From NCBI RefSeq assembly GCF_024721115.1, contig NZ_JAMDHK010000003.1, positions 171,403-235,402 of the forward strand: a stretch of DNA of 64,000 nucleotides. The letters are read 5' to 3'. Below, piece by piece: positions 26,275 to 35,451 of the stretch. Both the position numbers and the translations under genes were made by a program. This stretch comes from Salipiger pentaromativorans (GTDB lineage Bacteria > Pseudomonadota > Alphaproteobacteria > Rhodobacterales > Rhodobacteraceae). The notes below the pieces were generated by a model that saw only the letters and a program-made list of their open reading frames with translations, searched no databases and was not told the origin of the DNA. Numbering within the stretch: the first letter of the stretch is position 1; each line of letters opens with the position of its first letter.

Positions 26275-27500
26275 ATCCGTGCTCCTGCCAGATCGCAGAC
26301 GAGGTCGAGCAGCATCTGCGCGCCCGCAGCGCAATCCGCCTCGTCGCTATGTTCCTTCACATTGTGGCTGAGCCCCTTCTCCGAAGGGACAAAGATCATC
26401 GCCGTGGGGCAGAGCGGTGCGAACATCTGCGCGTCATGGCCCGCCCCCGAGGGCATCCTGCGCACGCTCATCTGGCGCGCGCGCGCCGCCGCCTCGACCT
26501 TGCCCACAAGCGCCGCATCGAACCCCACCGGCGCGAACCGGGCCAGCGGCCGGGTGCTCAGCGTGCAGCCCGCCTGCGCCGCCGCCGTCTCGGCAAACCC
26601 GGTCAGGCGCCTTGTCGCCTCGTTCAGCCGGTTGCCATCGGTGTTGCGCAGATCGACCGTCAGCCGCGCCGTCTCGGGCACCACGTTGACCAGACCCGGC
26701 GACAGTTCGAACACCCCCACGGTCGCCACCTGCGGCGGGCCGAACGCGGCGGCGATGGCATCCGCCTCGCGCGCGATGCGCATGGCCACCTGCCCCGCAT
26801 CCCTGCGCAGCGCCATGGGGGTGGTGCCGGCGTGATTGGTCTGACCGTGCACGGTGAATTCGGTCCAGTGAATGCCCTGCACCCCGGTCACCGCGCCGAT
26901 CCGCAGACCCTCGCGTTCCAGCACCGGGCCCTGTTCGATATGCAGCTCCAGATAGGCGGCAGGGACAACCGGCGCGGCGCTGCCGCGATAGCCGATGCGA
27001 TCAAGCTCGGCGCCCACCACACCCGCGCCGTCGGTCGCGGTGACGGCCAGCATCTCGTCGCGCCCCAGCGCCCCGCAATAGACGCCCGACCCCATCATGT
27101 CGGGGGCAAAGCGCGCGCCCTCCTCATTGGTGAAGGCGGCGACGGCCACCGGCGCCTCGGTGTCGATGCCGTTCTCGTTCAGCGTCTCGATCAGCTCCAG
27201 CCCGGCCAGCACACCCAGCGCGCCGTCATAGAGCCCGCCGGTCGCCACCGTGTCGATATGCGAGCCGACCATGACCGGGGCGCCCTGCCCCCGGCCCGCG
27301 CGCAGCCCCCAGATATTCCCGATGGCATCGACAAAGACCGCCAGCCCCAGCCGCTCCATCTCGGCCACCAGCCAGTCGCGCCCGGCCTTGTCGGCGTCGC
27401 CGAGCGCCAGACGGCAGACCCCGCCGCCCTCCAGCGCGCCGATCTCGCCAAGCGCCGTGAGACGGCGCATCAACCGCGCCGGGGAAATGGCGGGGGTCAT
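26271..27500 (-). CDS. M20-family Zn-dependent amidase (N-carbamoyl-L-amino acid hydrolase/allantoate amidohydrolase type)
   Basis: Hydrolase of 409 residues in the hydantoinase/carbamoylase branch of M20. Metal ligands are in VGSHIDTVATGGLYDGALGVLAG, NEEGARF and ELHIEQGPVLE; the dimerisation domain has GQTNHAGTTPMALRRDAG, and the end has PSGAGHDAQMFAPLCPTAMIFVPSEKGLSHN. It removes the carbamoyl group from ureido acids. Its ATG overlaps the lyase stop (ATGA). Two unrelated carbamoylase folds side by side suggest either both stereoisomers or two successive carbamoyl cleavages. Confidence 0.88.
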   Translation of the reverse strand: MTPAISPARLMRRLTALGEIGALEGGGVCRLALGDADKAGRDWLVAEMERLGLAVFVDAIGNIWGLRAGRGQGAPVMVGSHIDTVATGGLYDGALGVLAGLELIETLNENGIDTEAPVAVAAFTNEEGARFAPDMMGSGVYCGALGRDEMLAVTATDGAGVVGAELDRIGYRGSAAPVVPAAYLELHIEQGPVLEREGLRIGAVTGVQGIHWTEFTVHGQTNHAGTTPMALRRDAGQVAMRIAREADAIAAAFGPPQVATVGVFELSPGLVNVVPETARLTVDLRNTDGNRLNEATRRLTGFAETAAAQAGCTLSTRPLARFAPVGFDAALVGKVEAAARARQMSVRRMPSGAGHDAQMFAPLCPTAMIFVPSEKGLSHNVKEHSDEADCAAGAQMLLDLVCDLAGARI

Positions 27501-28738
27501 GCCGCGCCGCCGCGCACGGCCTCTGCCGAACGCCCGACCAGCTCTTCGTAAAGCGCCGGATCGGTGTCGCCCTCGGTGCCGAACACCAGCACCCGCGAGT
27601 CCGCACCGAGCGACAGAAGCCGCCGCGCCTCGGGGTCGCCCATCGCCGCGACCAGCCCCGCAAGCCCCGCGACGGCGGATTCCCCCGCGACAATCGCCGG
27701 ATCGCCGCCCCCGGGCCGCGCCAGCCGGCGCATCGCCGCGATGGCCGAGGCGTCGGTCAGCGCCATCACCGCATCGCCATGATCGCGCAGAATCTCCCAG
27801 GCCAGCGCCGAGACCTCGCCGCAGGCCAGCCCCGCCATCAGCGTGTCGAGATCGCCCTCGACCGGGGTCGGACTGCCCGCCCGCATCGTTTCCAGCCAGC
27901 AGGCGGACAGATCCGGGTCGCAAAGCACCACCAGCGGCCGCGCGGCGCCCCAGCGCCGCACCGCCTGCGCGGTGACGGCGGCGGCCATCCCCCCCACGCC
28001 GGTCTGAAGGAAGATATGGGTCGGCGGCACGGCCATCGCGTCGAAGGCCTCTGCCGCCATCACCTCATAGCCCTGCATCACATCCTTGGGGATCTCCATA
28101 TAGCCTTCGTAAGAGGTATCGGAGACCACGAACCAGCCCTCGCGCGTCGCCGTCTGCTGGGCCTCGCGCACGCTGTCGTCATAATTGCCGGCGCAGCGGC
28201 GCACCTCGGCGCCATAGGCTTCGATGGCGGTCTTGCGCCCCTCCGACACCGTGGCGTGGATGAAGATCACGCAGCCGCAGCCGAAATTCCGCGCGCCCCA
28301 GGCAACCGAGCGCCCGTGATTGCCATCGGTGGCGCAGCACACGGTGATCTTCGCGGCCTCTTCGGGAAAGGCAACCTGCGTCACCTCCGCCATCGTGACC
28401 GCCCGCCCCACCGCCTTCGACAGCTCCTTGGCCAGAAGCCGGGTCACCGCATAGGCCCCGCCTAGCGCCTTGAAGCTGCCGAGCCCGAACCGCGCGCCCT
28501 CGTCCTTGTAGGACAGCGCCGCGATGCCCAGCTCGGCGGCCAGCGCGGGCAAGGCGTGAAGCGGCGTCTCGGCATAGCCGGGCCAGCCGGACACGGTTGC
28601 GCGCGCCAGCGCCAGACCGGCATCGGACAGGATCGCATCCTGTTCGGCCGTCCAGGGTTTGTCTTTCCCTGCCAGCGGGTTGAGGCAAAGAGTGAAGGCG
28701 GCGTCGGTGCCCGCGCCGCGCGTGAATTCGGTGGTCAT
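27497..28738 (-). CDS. dpaL: Diaminopropionate ammonia-lyase
   Basis: PLP enzyme of 413 residues matching DpaL/YgeX, which converts 2,3-diaminopropionate to pyruvate and two ammonia. The PLP lysine is in SYKDEGARFGLGSFKALGGAYAV; ATDGNHGRSVAWGARNFG is the substrate loop, followed by VVSDTSYEGYMEIPKDVMQGY, a marker of this lyase. The start at 28738 gives the family length. It is followed by two carbamoylase-type hydrolases with overlapping start and stop codons, and preceded by a TRAP transporter. This suggests a ureido derivative of diaminopropionate or a related compound as substrate, which is inference. Confidence 0.92.
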   Translation of the reverse strand: MTTEFTRGAGTDAAFTLCLNPLAGKDKPWTAEQDAILSDAGLALARATVSGWPGYAETPLHALPALAAELGIAALSYKDEGARFGLGSFKALGGAYAVTRLLAKELSKAVGRAVTMAEVTQVAFPEEAAKITVCCATDGNHGRSVAWGARNFGCGCVIFIHATVSEGRKTAIEAYGAEVRRCAGNYDDSVREAQQTATREGWFVVSDTSYEGYMEIPKDVMQGYEVMAAEAFDAMAVPPTHIFLQTGVGGMAAAVTAQAVRRWGAARPLVVLCDPDLSACWLETMRAGSPTPVEGDLDTLMAGLACGEVSALAWEILRDHGDAVMALTDASAIAAMRRLARPGGGDPAIVAGESAVAGLAGLVAAMGDPEARRLLSLGADSRVLVFGTEGDTDPALYEELVGRSAEAVRGGAA

Positions 28739-28765
28739 GCGCTGTCCTTGGGGTCTTTCCTGTCG

Positions 28766-28821
28766 CCCGTGTCTTGCACGGGTTTGCCGGGGCGCGAAAG
28801 GGACGGAACGCGCCCCGGCAA
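28766..28821 (-). terminator. Tandem hairpins between TRAP binding protein and diaminopropionate lyase
   Basis: Two perfect stems: 28784-28821, 13 bp (TTGCCGGGGCGCG and complement, 12-base loop), and 28766-28782, 6 bp (CCCGTG/CACGGG, 5-base loop). They lie between the TRAP binding-protein stop and the lyase start. They probably protect or partly terminate the TRAP message so that the periplasmic protein is made in excess. No T-tract follows. Confidence 0.6.
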
Positions 28822-28833
28822 TGGCTGCGCCGA

Positions 28834-29862
28834 TCAGAAGTCGGTTTTCTCTTCCTCGATCGACGCCATCATGGCATCGAGCATCGCCGTGCCCTCGGCG
28901 CCATATTTCTCCGCGATCAGCGTGCGGACCGCCGGCTGCGCGGCCTCGGCGAACTTGGCCTGCTCCTCGGGGGTGACCACATTCACCTCCATCTTCGCCG
29001 CCAGCGCCGGCAGCCCCTTGTCCGAGGCTTCGATGACGCGGCTCATGGCGCGGCCGGCATCGGTGGCGACATCGGCGGCCCATTTCACCAGATACTGGTC
29101 CTCTTCGGACAGCGAGGCCAGGAAATCGGCGTTCATCGTCCAGATATAGGGCGTGATCAGGTGGTTGGTGATCGAGAGATATTTCTGCACCTCGTCGAAC
29201 TTGGCGAAGGCGATGATCGGCACCGGGTTCATCTGGCCATCGGCCACGCCGGTCTGCAACGCGGTATAGACCTCGGCCCAGGGCAACGGCGTCGGCTGGC
29301 CGCCCAGCGACGAGATCATCGCCTCATGAGTCGGCAGGGTCATGGTGCGGATCTTGAGCCCGTCCATATCCTCGACGCTGGCGATGGGGCGCACGCTGTC
29401 GGTGAAGGCGAAGAAGCCGCCGGAATCCAGCAGACCCAGCACCTCAAGGCCGGTCTTCGCCTCGAGATCGGCGACGAATGTCTGGCCGAAGGCGCTGTCG
29501 GTGTCGATCACCTTGGAGGCCACGCCGATATTCGGGAAGGCGAAGGGAATGTCGAACACCCCCACCAGCGGATAATGCTGCGCCATCCCGCCCGAGGAGG
29601 AGATCGTCGTTTCCACGAGGCCCGAACGCACCTGCTCGATCACCTCGTTATCCTTGCCAAGCTGGCCGTTGGGGAAGAGCTGCACCTCGATCCGGCCGTT
29701 GGAATTGGATTCGACCAGCGATTTGAACACCGCCGACATGGCGCCGGAATGCGAGCCGAAGGGATCTTCGGGGTTCAGATGCGCCAGACGGATGGTGATG
29801 TCCTGGGCAAAGGCGCCGGTGGCCATGACGGCTGCGAGGGCGGTGGTTGCGAGGAATTTCAT
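28834..29862 (-). CDS. TRAP transporter periplasmic binding protein (DctP family)
   Basis: Binding protein of 342 residues with a Sec signal peptide (KFLATTALAAVMATGAFA-QD). DctP family features are the early ITIRLAHLNPEDPFGSHSGAM, the arginine in GLKIRTMTLPTHEAMISSLGGQPTPLPWAEVYTALQTGVADGQMNP and the C-terminal helices. It captures an organic acid in the periplasm for the membrane subunits encoded upstream. The ligand is unknown; the downstream lyase and carbamoylases point to a carboxylated amino or ureido compound. Confidence 0.92.
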   Translation of the reverse strand: MKFLATTALAAVMATGAFAQDITIRLAHLNPEDPFGSHSGAMSAVFKSLVESNSNGRIEVQLFPNGQLGKDNEVIEQVRSGLVETTISSSGGMAQHYPLVGVFDIPFAFPNIGVASKVIDTDSAFGQTFVADLEAKTGLEVLGLLDSGGFFAFTDSVRPIASVEDMDGLKIRTMTLPTHEAMISSLGGQPTPLPWAEVYTALQTGVADGQMNPVPIIAFAKFDEVQKYLSITNHLITPYIWTMNADFLASLSEEDQYLVKWAADVATDAGRAMSRVIEASDKGLPALAAKMEVNVVTPEEQAKFAEAAQPAVRTLIAEKYGAEGTAMLDAMMASIEEEKTDF

Positions 29863-29894
29863 ACGGTTTGCTCCCTTGGTTGGTTGCCCGGATC

Positions 29895-31178
29895 TCAGAG
29901 CCCGAGCAGTCTTGGAATGAAGAGGGTCAGGTCGGACCAGTAGGCGACGACGATCAGGATCGCGACTTCGGCCAGGATGAAGGGCCAGAGCTCCTTGGTG
30001 ATCGCCTCGACCTTTTCGCCGGTGACCGAGGCCAGCACGAAAAGACAGGCGCCGACCGGTGGCGTCATCAGCGAGATATTGAGCGCGAGAATGATCATGA
30101 TGCCGGCATGCACCGGCTCCATGCCGATCTGCACCGTCAGCGGCGCCAGCACCGGGGCGAGGATGATCAGCGTGGCGTTGATGTCCATCACCAGCCCGAT
30201 CAGCAGCAACAGCAGCAGGATCAGCGCGATGATGACCATCGGGTTGTCCGAGACCGACAGCATCCCGCTCGCGATGGCCTGCGGGATGCGGTTGAAGGTC
30301 ATCCACCAGCCGAGGATCGAGGCCGAGGCGATGATCAGGAAGATCACGCCGGTGATGCGCGTGGTGCGCACGCCGATCTCGTAAAGATCGCGCCAGCTCA
30401 GCGCGCGGTAGACCAGACCGCCCACCACCAGCGCATAGGCGACGGCGATGGCGGCGGCCTCGGTCGGCGTCGCAAAGCCGCCGAGGATCGAGCCGAGGAT
30501 GAAGACCGGCAGCAGCGCGGCAAGGAAGCCTTCTTTCAGCGCCGCGCCCACGGCGCGGAACGACGGGCGCCCCTCGCCCTTGGGCAGCCTCTTGCGCTTT
30601 GCGGTGAGCGCGATGACGCCCATGCAGATGGCGCAGATCAGCAGCCCCGGCAGGATTCCGGCGGCGAAAAGCCCGGCGATCGACACGCCCATGATCGAGC
30701 CGTAGATGATGGCCAGGGTCGAGGGCGGAATGGTCGGCCCGATGATCGACCCGGCAGCGGTGACGGCGCAGGCATAGGGGCGCGAATATCCCGCCTTCTG
30801 CATCGCCGGCACCAGCGTGTTGCCGAAGGCGGCGCTGTCGGCGGTGGCGCTGCCGGTCAGCCCGGCGAACATCACCGACGCCACCATATTGGAATGCGCC
30901 ATCCCGCCGCGCATCCAGCCCACCAGCGCATCGGCCAGCCGGACCAGCCCCTGCGTGATGCCCGAGCGGTTCATGATCTCGCCCGCGAGGATGAAAAAGG
31001 GCATGGCGAGGAAGGGAAACAGATCGAGCCCGGCGAACATCCGGTCCGGCACCATCTGCATGAAACGCGGCCCCATATCGAGAATGCCCACCACCCCGGC
31101 CACGCCGATGGCGAACCCCACAGGCATTCCGAAGGCGAGCAGCCCGAAAAAGGCGATGGCAACGATCAGCGCACCCAT
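29895..31178 (-). CDS. TRAP transporter large permease (DctM family)
   Basis: Integral membrane protein of 427 residues with about 12 segments, the ion-coupled translocation subunit of a tripartite transporter. FGMPVGFAIG near the start, the GLTGSATADSAAFGNTLVPAM loop and SLMTPPVGACLFVL near the end are standard DctM motifs. The start at 31178 (MGALIVAIAFF) directly begins the first membrane segment and lies 1 base after the stop of the small permease. Confidence 0.94.
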   Translation of the reverse strand: MGALIVAIAFFGLLAFGMPVGFAIGVAGVVGILDMGPRFMQMVPDRMFAGLDLFPFLAMPFFILAGEIMNRSGITQGLVRLADALVGWMRGGMAHSNMVASVMFAGLTGSATADSAAFGNTLVPAMQKAGYSRPYACAVTAAGSIIGPTIPPSTLAIIYGSIMGVSIAGLFAAGILPGLLICAICMGVIALTAKRKRLPKGEGRPSFRAVGAALKEGFLAALLPVFILGSILGGFATPTEAAAIAVAYALVVGGLVYRALSWRDLYEIGVRTTRITGVIFLIIASASILGWWMTFNRIPQAIASGMLSVSDNPMVIIALILLLLLLIGLVMDINATLIILAPVLAPLTVQIGMEPVHAGIMIILALNISLMTPPVGACLFVLASVTGEKVEAITKELWPFILAEVAILIVVAYWSDLTLFIPRLLGL

Positions 31179-31179
31179 G

Positions 31180-31716
31180 TCAGAAATCCTCGTCCATCGG
31201 GGGAAGCGCCGCGCCGGTGCTGTCCGGCGCGCGCTCGGCAAAGACATCGTGGATGCCGGTGAGCAGGAGCTGCACGCAGGCCATGAACGCCGCCAGCGGC
31301 ACGCCCATGAAGGGCCAGCCCTTGGGGATCGAATAGATCATCGTCAGCCGCGAGAACCCCTTCACGGCAAAGCCGATGCCGTAAAAGAACAGCGCCGCGA
31401 AGAAGGCGAAGGCGATCACGTCGAAGGCGATGGCCAGCCAGCGCCGCACCCCCGCGGGCAGGCGCGAGAACACGAACTCCACCCCGATATGTTCGCGATG
31501 CGCGATGCCCGAAGAGACCGCCAGAAGCGCCATCCAGATCATCAGGTAGCGCGCCAGCTCTTCGGTGAAGGTCAGCGGCAGCGGGATCGCGTAGCGCACC
31601 AGAACCCCCAGCCAGACATCCAGCACCAGCAGCACGAGCAGCGCCACGCAGACCCGCTCGACAAGCCAGTTCACGCGCAGGCTCCAGACTCTGGCTGTGA
31701 CGGAGAGTTGGGACAC
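31180..31716 (-). CDS. TRAP transporter small permease (DctQ family)
   Basis: Membrane protein of 178 residues with four segments and the DctQ-typical region [35 protein letters not shown]. It holds the binding protein to the DctM channel. The start is a GTG. First gene of the minus-strand operon; an RpiR regulator is divergent upstream. Confidence 0.9.
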   Translation of the reverse strand: MSQLSVTARVWSLRVNWLVERVCVALLVLLVLDVWLGVLVRYAIPLPLTFTEELARYLMIWMALLAVSSGIAHREHIGVEFVFSRLPAGVRRWLAIAFDVIAFAFFAALFFYGIGFAVKGFSRLTMIYSIPKGWPFMGVPLAAFMACVQLLLTGIHDVFAERAPDSTGAALPPMDEDF

Positions 31717-31755
31717 GGTTCGATTCGCCTCGTCGGGATCACTTGACGCCCCGAT

Positions 31756-31801
31756 TGAAATCCACTTTTCTTACATCGATCAATAATGAAATCAATTTTT
31801 C
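31756..31801. promoter_or_regulatory. Two GAAA-N6-TTTC elements between TRAP operon and RpiR gene
   Basis: TGAAATCCACTTTTC (31756-31770) and TGAAATCAATTTTTC (31787-31801) match in 13 of 15 positions, and each contains GAAA and TTTC arms six bases apart. Their spacing of 31 bp is about three helical turns. They lie in the 103-base divergent region, which is AT-rich compared with its surroundings, and are good candidates for the RpiR binding site. Confidence 0.5.
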
Positions 31802-31819
31802 ACACAAGCGAGACGAGAG

Positions 31820-32677
31820 ATGCCCGGCAAAGCAGCAGCCGCGACGGAGAAGACGATGTCCCAGCGGCTTCACGAGGCCTATGGCGCCCTGCCCGACGGC
31901 GAGCGCCGCATCGCCGACTCCCTTTTGGGCAATCCCGCCGAGCTGGCGGTGCTGACCGCGACGGAGCTGGCCGCGCAGGCGGGCACCTCGAACGCGACGG
32001 TCAGCCGGTTCTTCCGGCGGCTCGGCTATGACAGTTTCGAACAGGCCCGGCAGCAGGCGCGCCGGATGCGCGCGACCGGATCGCCGCTTTACACCGGCAA
32101 CAGCGCGCCGGCGAGCAAGCGGATCTCGGACATCCTGAAAAGCGAGATCGACGTGCTCGAAGGCACGCTCACGCGGCTCAACCCGGTGACCCTGCGCGAG
32201 ATCGTGCAGGCCATGGCCACCGCGCCGCGTATCCGGACACTGGGCTACCGCAACAGCCATTTTCTGGCGCAATACGTCACCGCCCAACTCGGGCAGATCC
32301 GGCGCGCGGTGTCGCCGCTGCTGCTGCCCGGCCAGACCCAGGCCGAGGGCATCGCGCTGCTGACCGAGGGCGATCTGGCGGTGGTGATCGGGCTGCGCCG
32401 GCGTCCGGCCGGGTTCAACCAGGTGGTGGAGGAAATCGCCGCGCGCGGGGCCCGCATCCTGCTGATGGCCGATCAGACGATCCGCGAGGCCCCGGCCCAT
32501 GCCACCTGGACCATCGACTGTCAGGTCGACACGACGCAATTCGCCGATGCCTATTCCGGTGCCATGGCGGTGCTGCGGCTGCTGGCGATCGAGACGCGCC
32601 GCGCGCTGGGAAGCGCCGGACAAAGCTATCTCGAAGAGGTGGAGGCGCTGCGCAACCGGCTTCAGGAGCTGGAGTAG
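31820..32677 (+). CDS. RpiR/MurR family transcriptional regulator
   Basis: Regulator of 285 residues. The helix-turn-helix is in LPDGERRIADSLLGNPAELAVLTATELAAQAGTSNATVSRFFRRLGYDSFEQARQQAR; the SIS domain follows from about residue 125 (PRIRTLGYRNSHFLAQYV). The effector domain differs clearly from that of the other RpiR protein at 24.5 kb. It is divergent from the TRAP/diaminopropionate operon and probably its regulator. An internal ATG at 31856 (MSQRLHEAY) would also give a complete domain. Confidence 0.9.
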   Translation: MPGKAAAATEKTMSQRLHEAYGALPDGERRIADSLLGNPAELAVLTATELAAQAGTSNATVSRFFRRLGYDSFEQARQQARRMRATGSPLYTGNSAPASKRISDILKSEIDVLEGTLTRLNPVTLREIVQAMATAPRIRTLGYRNSHFLAQYVTAQLGQIRRAVSPLLLPGQTQAEGIALLTEGDLAVVIGLRRRPAGFNQVVEEIAARGARILLMADQTIREAPAHATWTIDCQVDTTQFADAYSGAMAVLRLLAIETRRALGSAGQSYLEEVEALRNRLQELE

Positions 32678-32705
32678 CCCGCACCGTCAGACCGGCCCGC
32701 GCCAC

Positions 32706-32738
32706 AAAAAAACGATACGCCGCATCCGCGGCGTATCG
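32706..32738 (-). terminator. Intrinsic terminator of the PQQ alcohol dehydrogenase gene
   Basis: On the minus strand an 11-bp stem (CGATACGCCGC/GCGGCGTATCG) with a 4-base loop is followed by seven T residues. It lies 22 bases after the dehydrogenase stop. This is the clearest Rho-independent terminator in the window; its stem may also slow transcription arriving from the RpiR gene on the other side. Confidence 0.92.
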
Positions 32739-32759
32739 CTGCACCGTCTGTCCGTCAGA

Positions 32760-34526
32760 TCAGTTGGCGGAGGCAAGCTGCTTGGGCAGCTTGAACGTCC
32801 AGACCATGCCGCCCTGATTAAGATAGTTCACCTTCTTGGCGACCTCGCCGCCCCAGAGCGGAACCGCGCCGCCCCAGCCGGACACGATGGAGACATATTG
32901 CTCGCCATCCATCTCCCAGGTGATCGGCTGGCCGACGATGCCCGAGCCGGTCTGGAACGACCACAGCTCTTCGCCGGTCTCGTCATCCAGCGCGATGAAC
33001 TTGCCCTCGGGCGTGCCGAAGAACACCAGCCCGCCGGCGGTTGTCATCGCCCCGCCCCAGAGCGGCGCCTCGTTCTCGTATTCCCATTTCCATTCGCCGG
33101 TGGCCGGGTCGATGGCCTTGAGCGACCCGATATGGTCCTCGTACATCGGCTTGATGGTGAAGCCCGAGCCGAGATAGGCGGCGCCCTTCTTGTAGGTCAC
33201 CGGCTCGTTCCAGATGTCCATGCCCCATTCGTTCGAGGGCACGTAGAACAGCCCGGTCTTCTGGCTGTAGGCCATGGGCATCCAGTTCTTGCCGCCCAGG
33301 AAGCCCGGCGCCGAGAACACCACCTCGCCCTTGCCGCCATCCGCCGCCGCGGTGGGATCGCCGGGACGGTTGTCTTCGTTGTAGATCGGGCGCCCGGTCT
33401 CGTCGATGCCGCTCGCCCAGGTGATGTCCTTGACGAAGGGATGGGCGCTCACGAACGAGCCGTCCTCGCGGTTCAGCACGTAGAAGAAGCCGTTGCGGTC
33501 GGCGGTGGCAAAGCGCTTGTTGCCGTCGGCGTCGGTATAGGCCACGACCTCGTTCACGCCGTCATAGTCCCAGCCCTCGCGCGGGGTGGTTTGGAAGTGC
33601 CACTTGATCTCGCCGGTGGCCGGGTCGATGCCCAGACGCGAGGCGGCATAGAGGTTGTCGCCGGTGTTGCCTTCGGTGGGCGTACCCGCGTTGCGCAGGT
33701 GGCTGTTCCAGGGCGCCGGGTTGCCGGTGCCGAAGACCAGCGTGTCGGTCTCGGCATCGTAGGAACCGCCAAGCCAGGTGGCGCCGCCGCCGGTCTTCCA
33801 CATGTCGCCCGGCCAGGTGGCGTTGAGCGTGCCGGTCATGGTGCTTTCTTCGCCGTTCAACGTGCCCATGTGGCCCTCGATGACGGGACGGGTCCAGACC
33901 ATGTCCCCGGTCTCGACATCGCGCGCCTGCACCTCGCCGACGATGCCGAATTCGCCGCCCGAGTTGCCGGTGATCACCAGCCCGTTCACGATCAGCGGCG
34001 CGGCGGTGTAGGAATAGCCCGCCTTGTAATCGGCGATCTTGTCGCGCCAGACCACATCGCCGGTCTTGCGGTCGAGCGCCACAAGCCGGGCGTCGAGCGT
34101 GCCGAAGATGATCTTGTCGCCATAGATCGCGGCGCCGCGGTTGATCACGTCGCAGCAGGGCAGGATGCCTTCGGGCAGACGCGCATCGTATTGCCAGATT
34201 TCCTCGCCCGTCTTCACGTCGATGGCGTACATCCGCGAATAGGAGCCGGTAACATACATCACCCCGTCATAGACGATCGGCTGGGTTTCCTGGCCGCGCT
34301 GCTTTTCGCCGCCCATGGAAAAGGCCCAGGCGGGCATCAGGTTCTTGACGTTGTCCTTGTTCAGCGTCTCCAGCGGGCTGTAGCGCTGCAGATGGCGCCC
34401 CATGCCGTTGGTGACGACCTGGTTGGTCATGGTCTGGTCGTTGGCCAGATCCTCTTCGGTGACCTGCGCCTGTGCCATGCCGGCGGCAAGCAGACCGGCG
34501 GTCACGGCCAAGATGAAGCGGTTCAT
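32760..34526 (-). CDS. PQQ-dependent periplasmic alcohol dehydrogenase (quinoprotein ethanol dehydrogenase type)
   Basis: Quinoprotein of 588 residues with a signal peptide ([16 protein letters not shown]) and eight-bladed propeller motifs such as [11 protein letters not shown] and [38 protein letters not shown]. The adjacent cysteines C124-C125 in [10 protein letters not shown] form the characteristic disulphide. [20 protein letters not shown] and [11 protein letters not shown] frame the active site. It oxidises a primary alcohol to an aldehyde in the periplasm and passes electrons to a cytochrome c; one is encoded directly upstream. Closer to ExaA/PedE than to MxaF/XoxF. Calcium or lanthanide dependence is not decided here. 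Confidence 0.93.
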   Translation of the reverse strand: MNRFILAVTAGLLAAGMAQAQVTEEDLANDQTMTNQVVTNGMGRHLQRYSPLETLNKDNVKNLMPAWAFSMGGEKQRGQETQPIVYDGVMYVTGSYSRMYAIDVKTGEEIWQYDARLPEGILPCCDVINRGAAIYGDKIIFGTLDARLVALDRKTGDVVWRDKIADYKAGYSYTAAPLIVNGLVITGNSGGEFGIVGEVQARDVETGDMVWTRPVIEGHMGTLNGEESTMTGTLNATWPGDMWKTGGGATWLGGSYDAETDTLVFGTGNPAPWNSHLRNAGTPTEGNTGDNLYAASRLGIDPATGEIKWHFQTTPREGWDYDGVNEVVAYTDADGNKRFATADRNGFFYVLNREDGSFVSAHPFVKDITWASGIDETGRPIYNEDNRPGDPTAAADGGKGEVVFSAPGFLGGKNWMPMAYSQKTGLFYVPSNEWGMDIWNEPVTYKKGAAYLGSGFTIKPMYEDHIGSLKAIDPATGEWKWEYENEAPLWGGAMTTAGGLVFFGTPEGKFIALDDETGEELWSFQTGSGIVGQPITWEMDGEQYVSIVSGWGGAVPLWGGEVAKKVNYLNQGGMVWTFKLPKQLASAN

Positions 34527-34614
34527 TGTGTCCTCCCTTCGAGACGGTTCGGAATCCGCGGCACGCTTGGCCGCCCTCCGGTTCAGAGCATCTCCGGCAG
34601 AGCGCCGAAGATGA

Positions 34615-34628
34615 ATTGCACCATGGTC
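34615..34628 (-). promoter_or_regulatory. GACCWWGGTC-type element before the PQQ dehydrogenase
   Basis: Minus-strand GACCATGGTGCAAT, about 90-100 bases before the dehydrogenase start. The same 14 bases occur before the cytochrome c gene (35163-35176), and related palindromes stand before the other PQQ-locus units. Candidate activator site. Confidence 0.5.
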
Positions 34629-34647
34629 GTAAGACCTTTCGGCAGGG

Positions 34648-35055
34648 TCAGTCCTGACCCTCGATGGCGCGGTTGTCCTGCGTGGTGATCGCGGCGAGAT
34701 AGGACAGGATAAAGTCCTGAACGGTGCGGTCCTCGATGCCCACATGGCGCATCTTGGTGCCGGGCATGAAACCGTCATTGTCCTCCATCCAGGCCCGCAG
34801 CGCCGCCGGGGTCCAGACGATTCCCGAGGCGGAAAGCGCGGTGGAATAGTCGTAATCGGGGTAGGTTCCGGCGCCGCGATACAGCACGTTTTCCAGTGGC
34901 GGACCATAGGAAGGATCTTTGGAATCAACGGCATGGCAGCGGCGGCATTCGGAATCGAAAAACTGCTTTCCAGCCGAGACCTTGACCTCGTCGAAAGTGT
35001 TGGCAAGCGCCGGCGTGGCAAGGCAGAGCGCGGCAAGGGCGATGTAACGGTGCAT
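34648..35055 (-). CDS. Periplasmic class I cytochrome c, electron acceptor of the PQQ dehydrogenase
   Basis: Cytochrome of 135 residues with a signal peptide ([15 protein letters not shown]), the haem motif CRRCH at 37-41 and a candidate methionine ligand in MPGTKM (Met102). The layout is that of cytochrome c2/c550 proteins. It lies just upstream of the quinoprotein gene on the same strand, with 121 bases between them, as for ExaB and ExaA. It probably carries electrons from the dehydrogenase to a terminal oxidase. Confidence 0.9.
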   Translation of the reverse strand: MHRYIALAALCLATPALANTFDEVKVSAGKQFFDSECRRCHAVDSKDPSYGPPLENVLYRGAGTYPDYDYSTALSASGIVWTPAALRAWMEDNDGFMPGTKMRHVGIEDRTVQDFILSYLAAITTQDNRAIEGQD

Positions 35056-35451
35056 GGGGATCTCCCGGGGTTTTGCAATCGTTTCGGACACGCGCAACGC
35101 ACCGTTCGCGCAAGGGGCCCGCGTGACCGCCCCGAGTATCCCGCCGGCGCGGGGAGAGGGGTATTGCACCATGGTCTAAAGGCAGGGACGCTCCGGAAGG
35201 CCGGGCAGCCCCTCTGGCGAGAGGGTTTATGGCGGCTTGCGGGCCTGCGCGCCCCTCAACAACGCCGCCAAGTGGGGTGGATCCGTGGCCATGGAAGCCG
35301 GGCCTGCACAAAACGCGGATCTGAAGCCGCTTCGTTCACGGTTTTGCGGCGCGCGGGCGTCATCCACCCCGCCGGGACGGGCGTTGACGGGTACAGGCGC
35401 GCAATGCATGCTCAGGAGGTACATTCACGCCCATTGATCCAGGTATTTCTT
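35056..35451. other. Intergenic region between cytochrome c and lyase-like genes
   Basis: About 400 bases without a convincing gene. It holds the upstream region of the cytochrome gene with a GACCATGGTGCAAT element and, near 35412-35419, an AGGAGG sequence that is too far from the lyase-like ATG to serve it. Small frames here look like chance. Confidence 0.5.
35163..35176 (-). promoter_or_regulatory. GACCWWGGTC-type element before the cytochrome c gene
   Basis: Minus-strand GACCATGGTGCAAT, identical to the element at 34615-34628, located 108-121 bases before the cytochrome start. Both are preceded by a CCTGCC on the same strand. Confidence 0.5.

Noticed and set aside
32760-34526. Calling the quinoprotein a lanthanide-dependent XoxF methanol dehydrogenase
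   Set aside because: The sequence is closer to ethanol-type quinoproteins, and the metal-deciding residue could not be aligned with confidence by eye.
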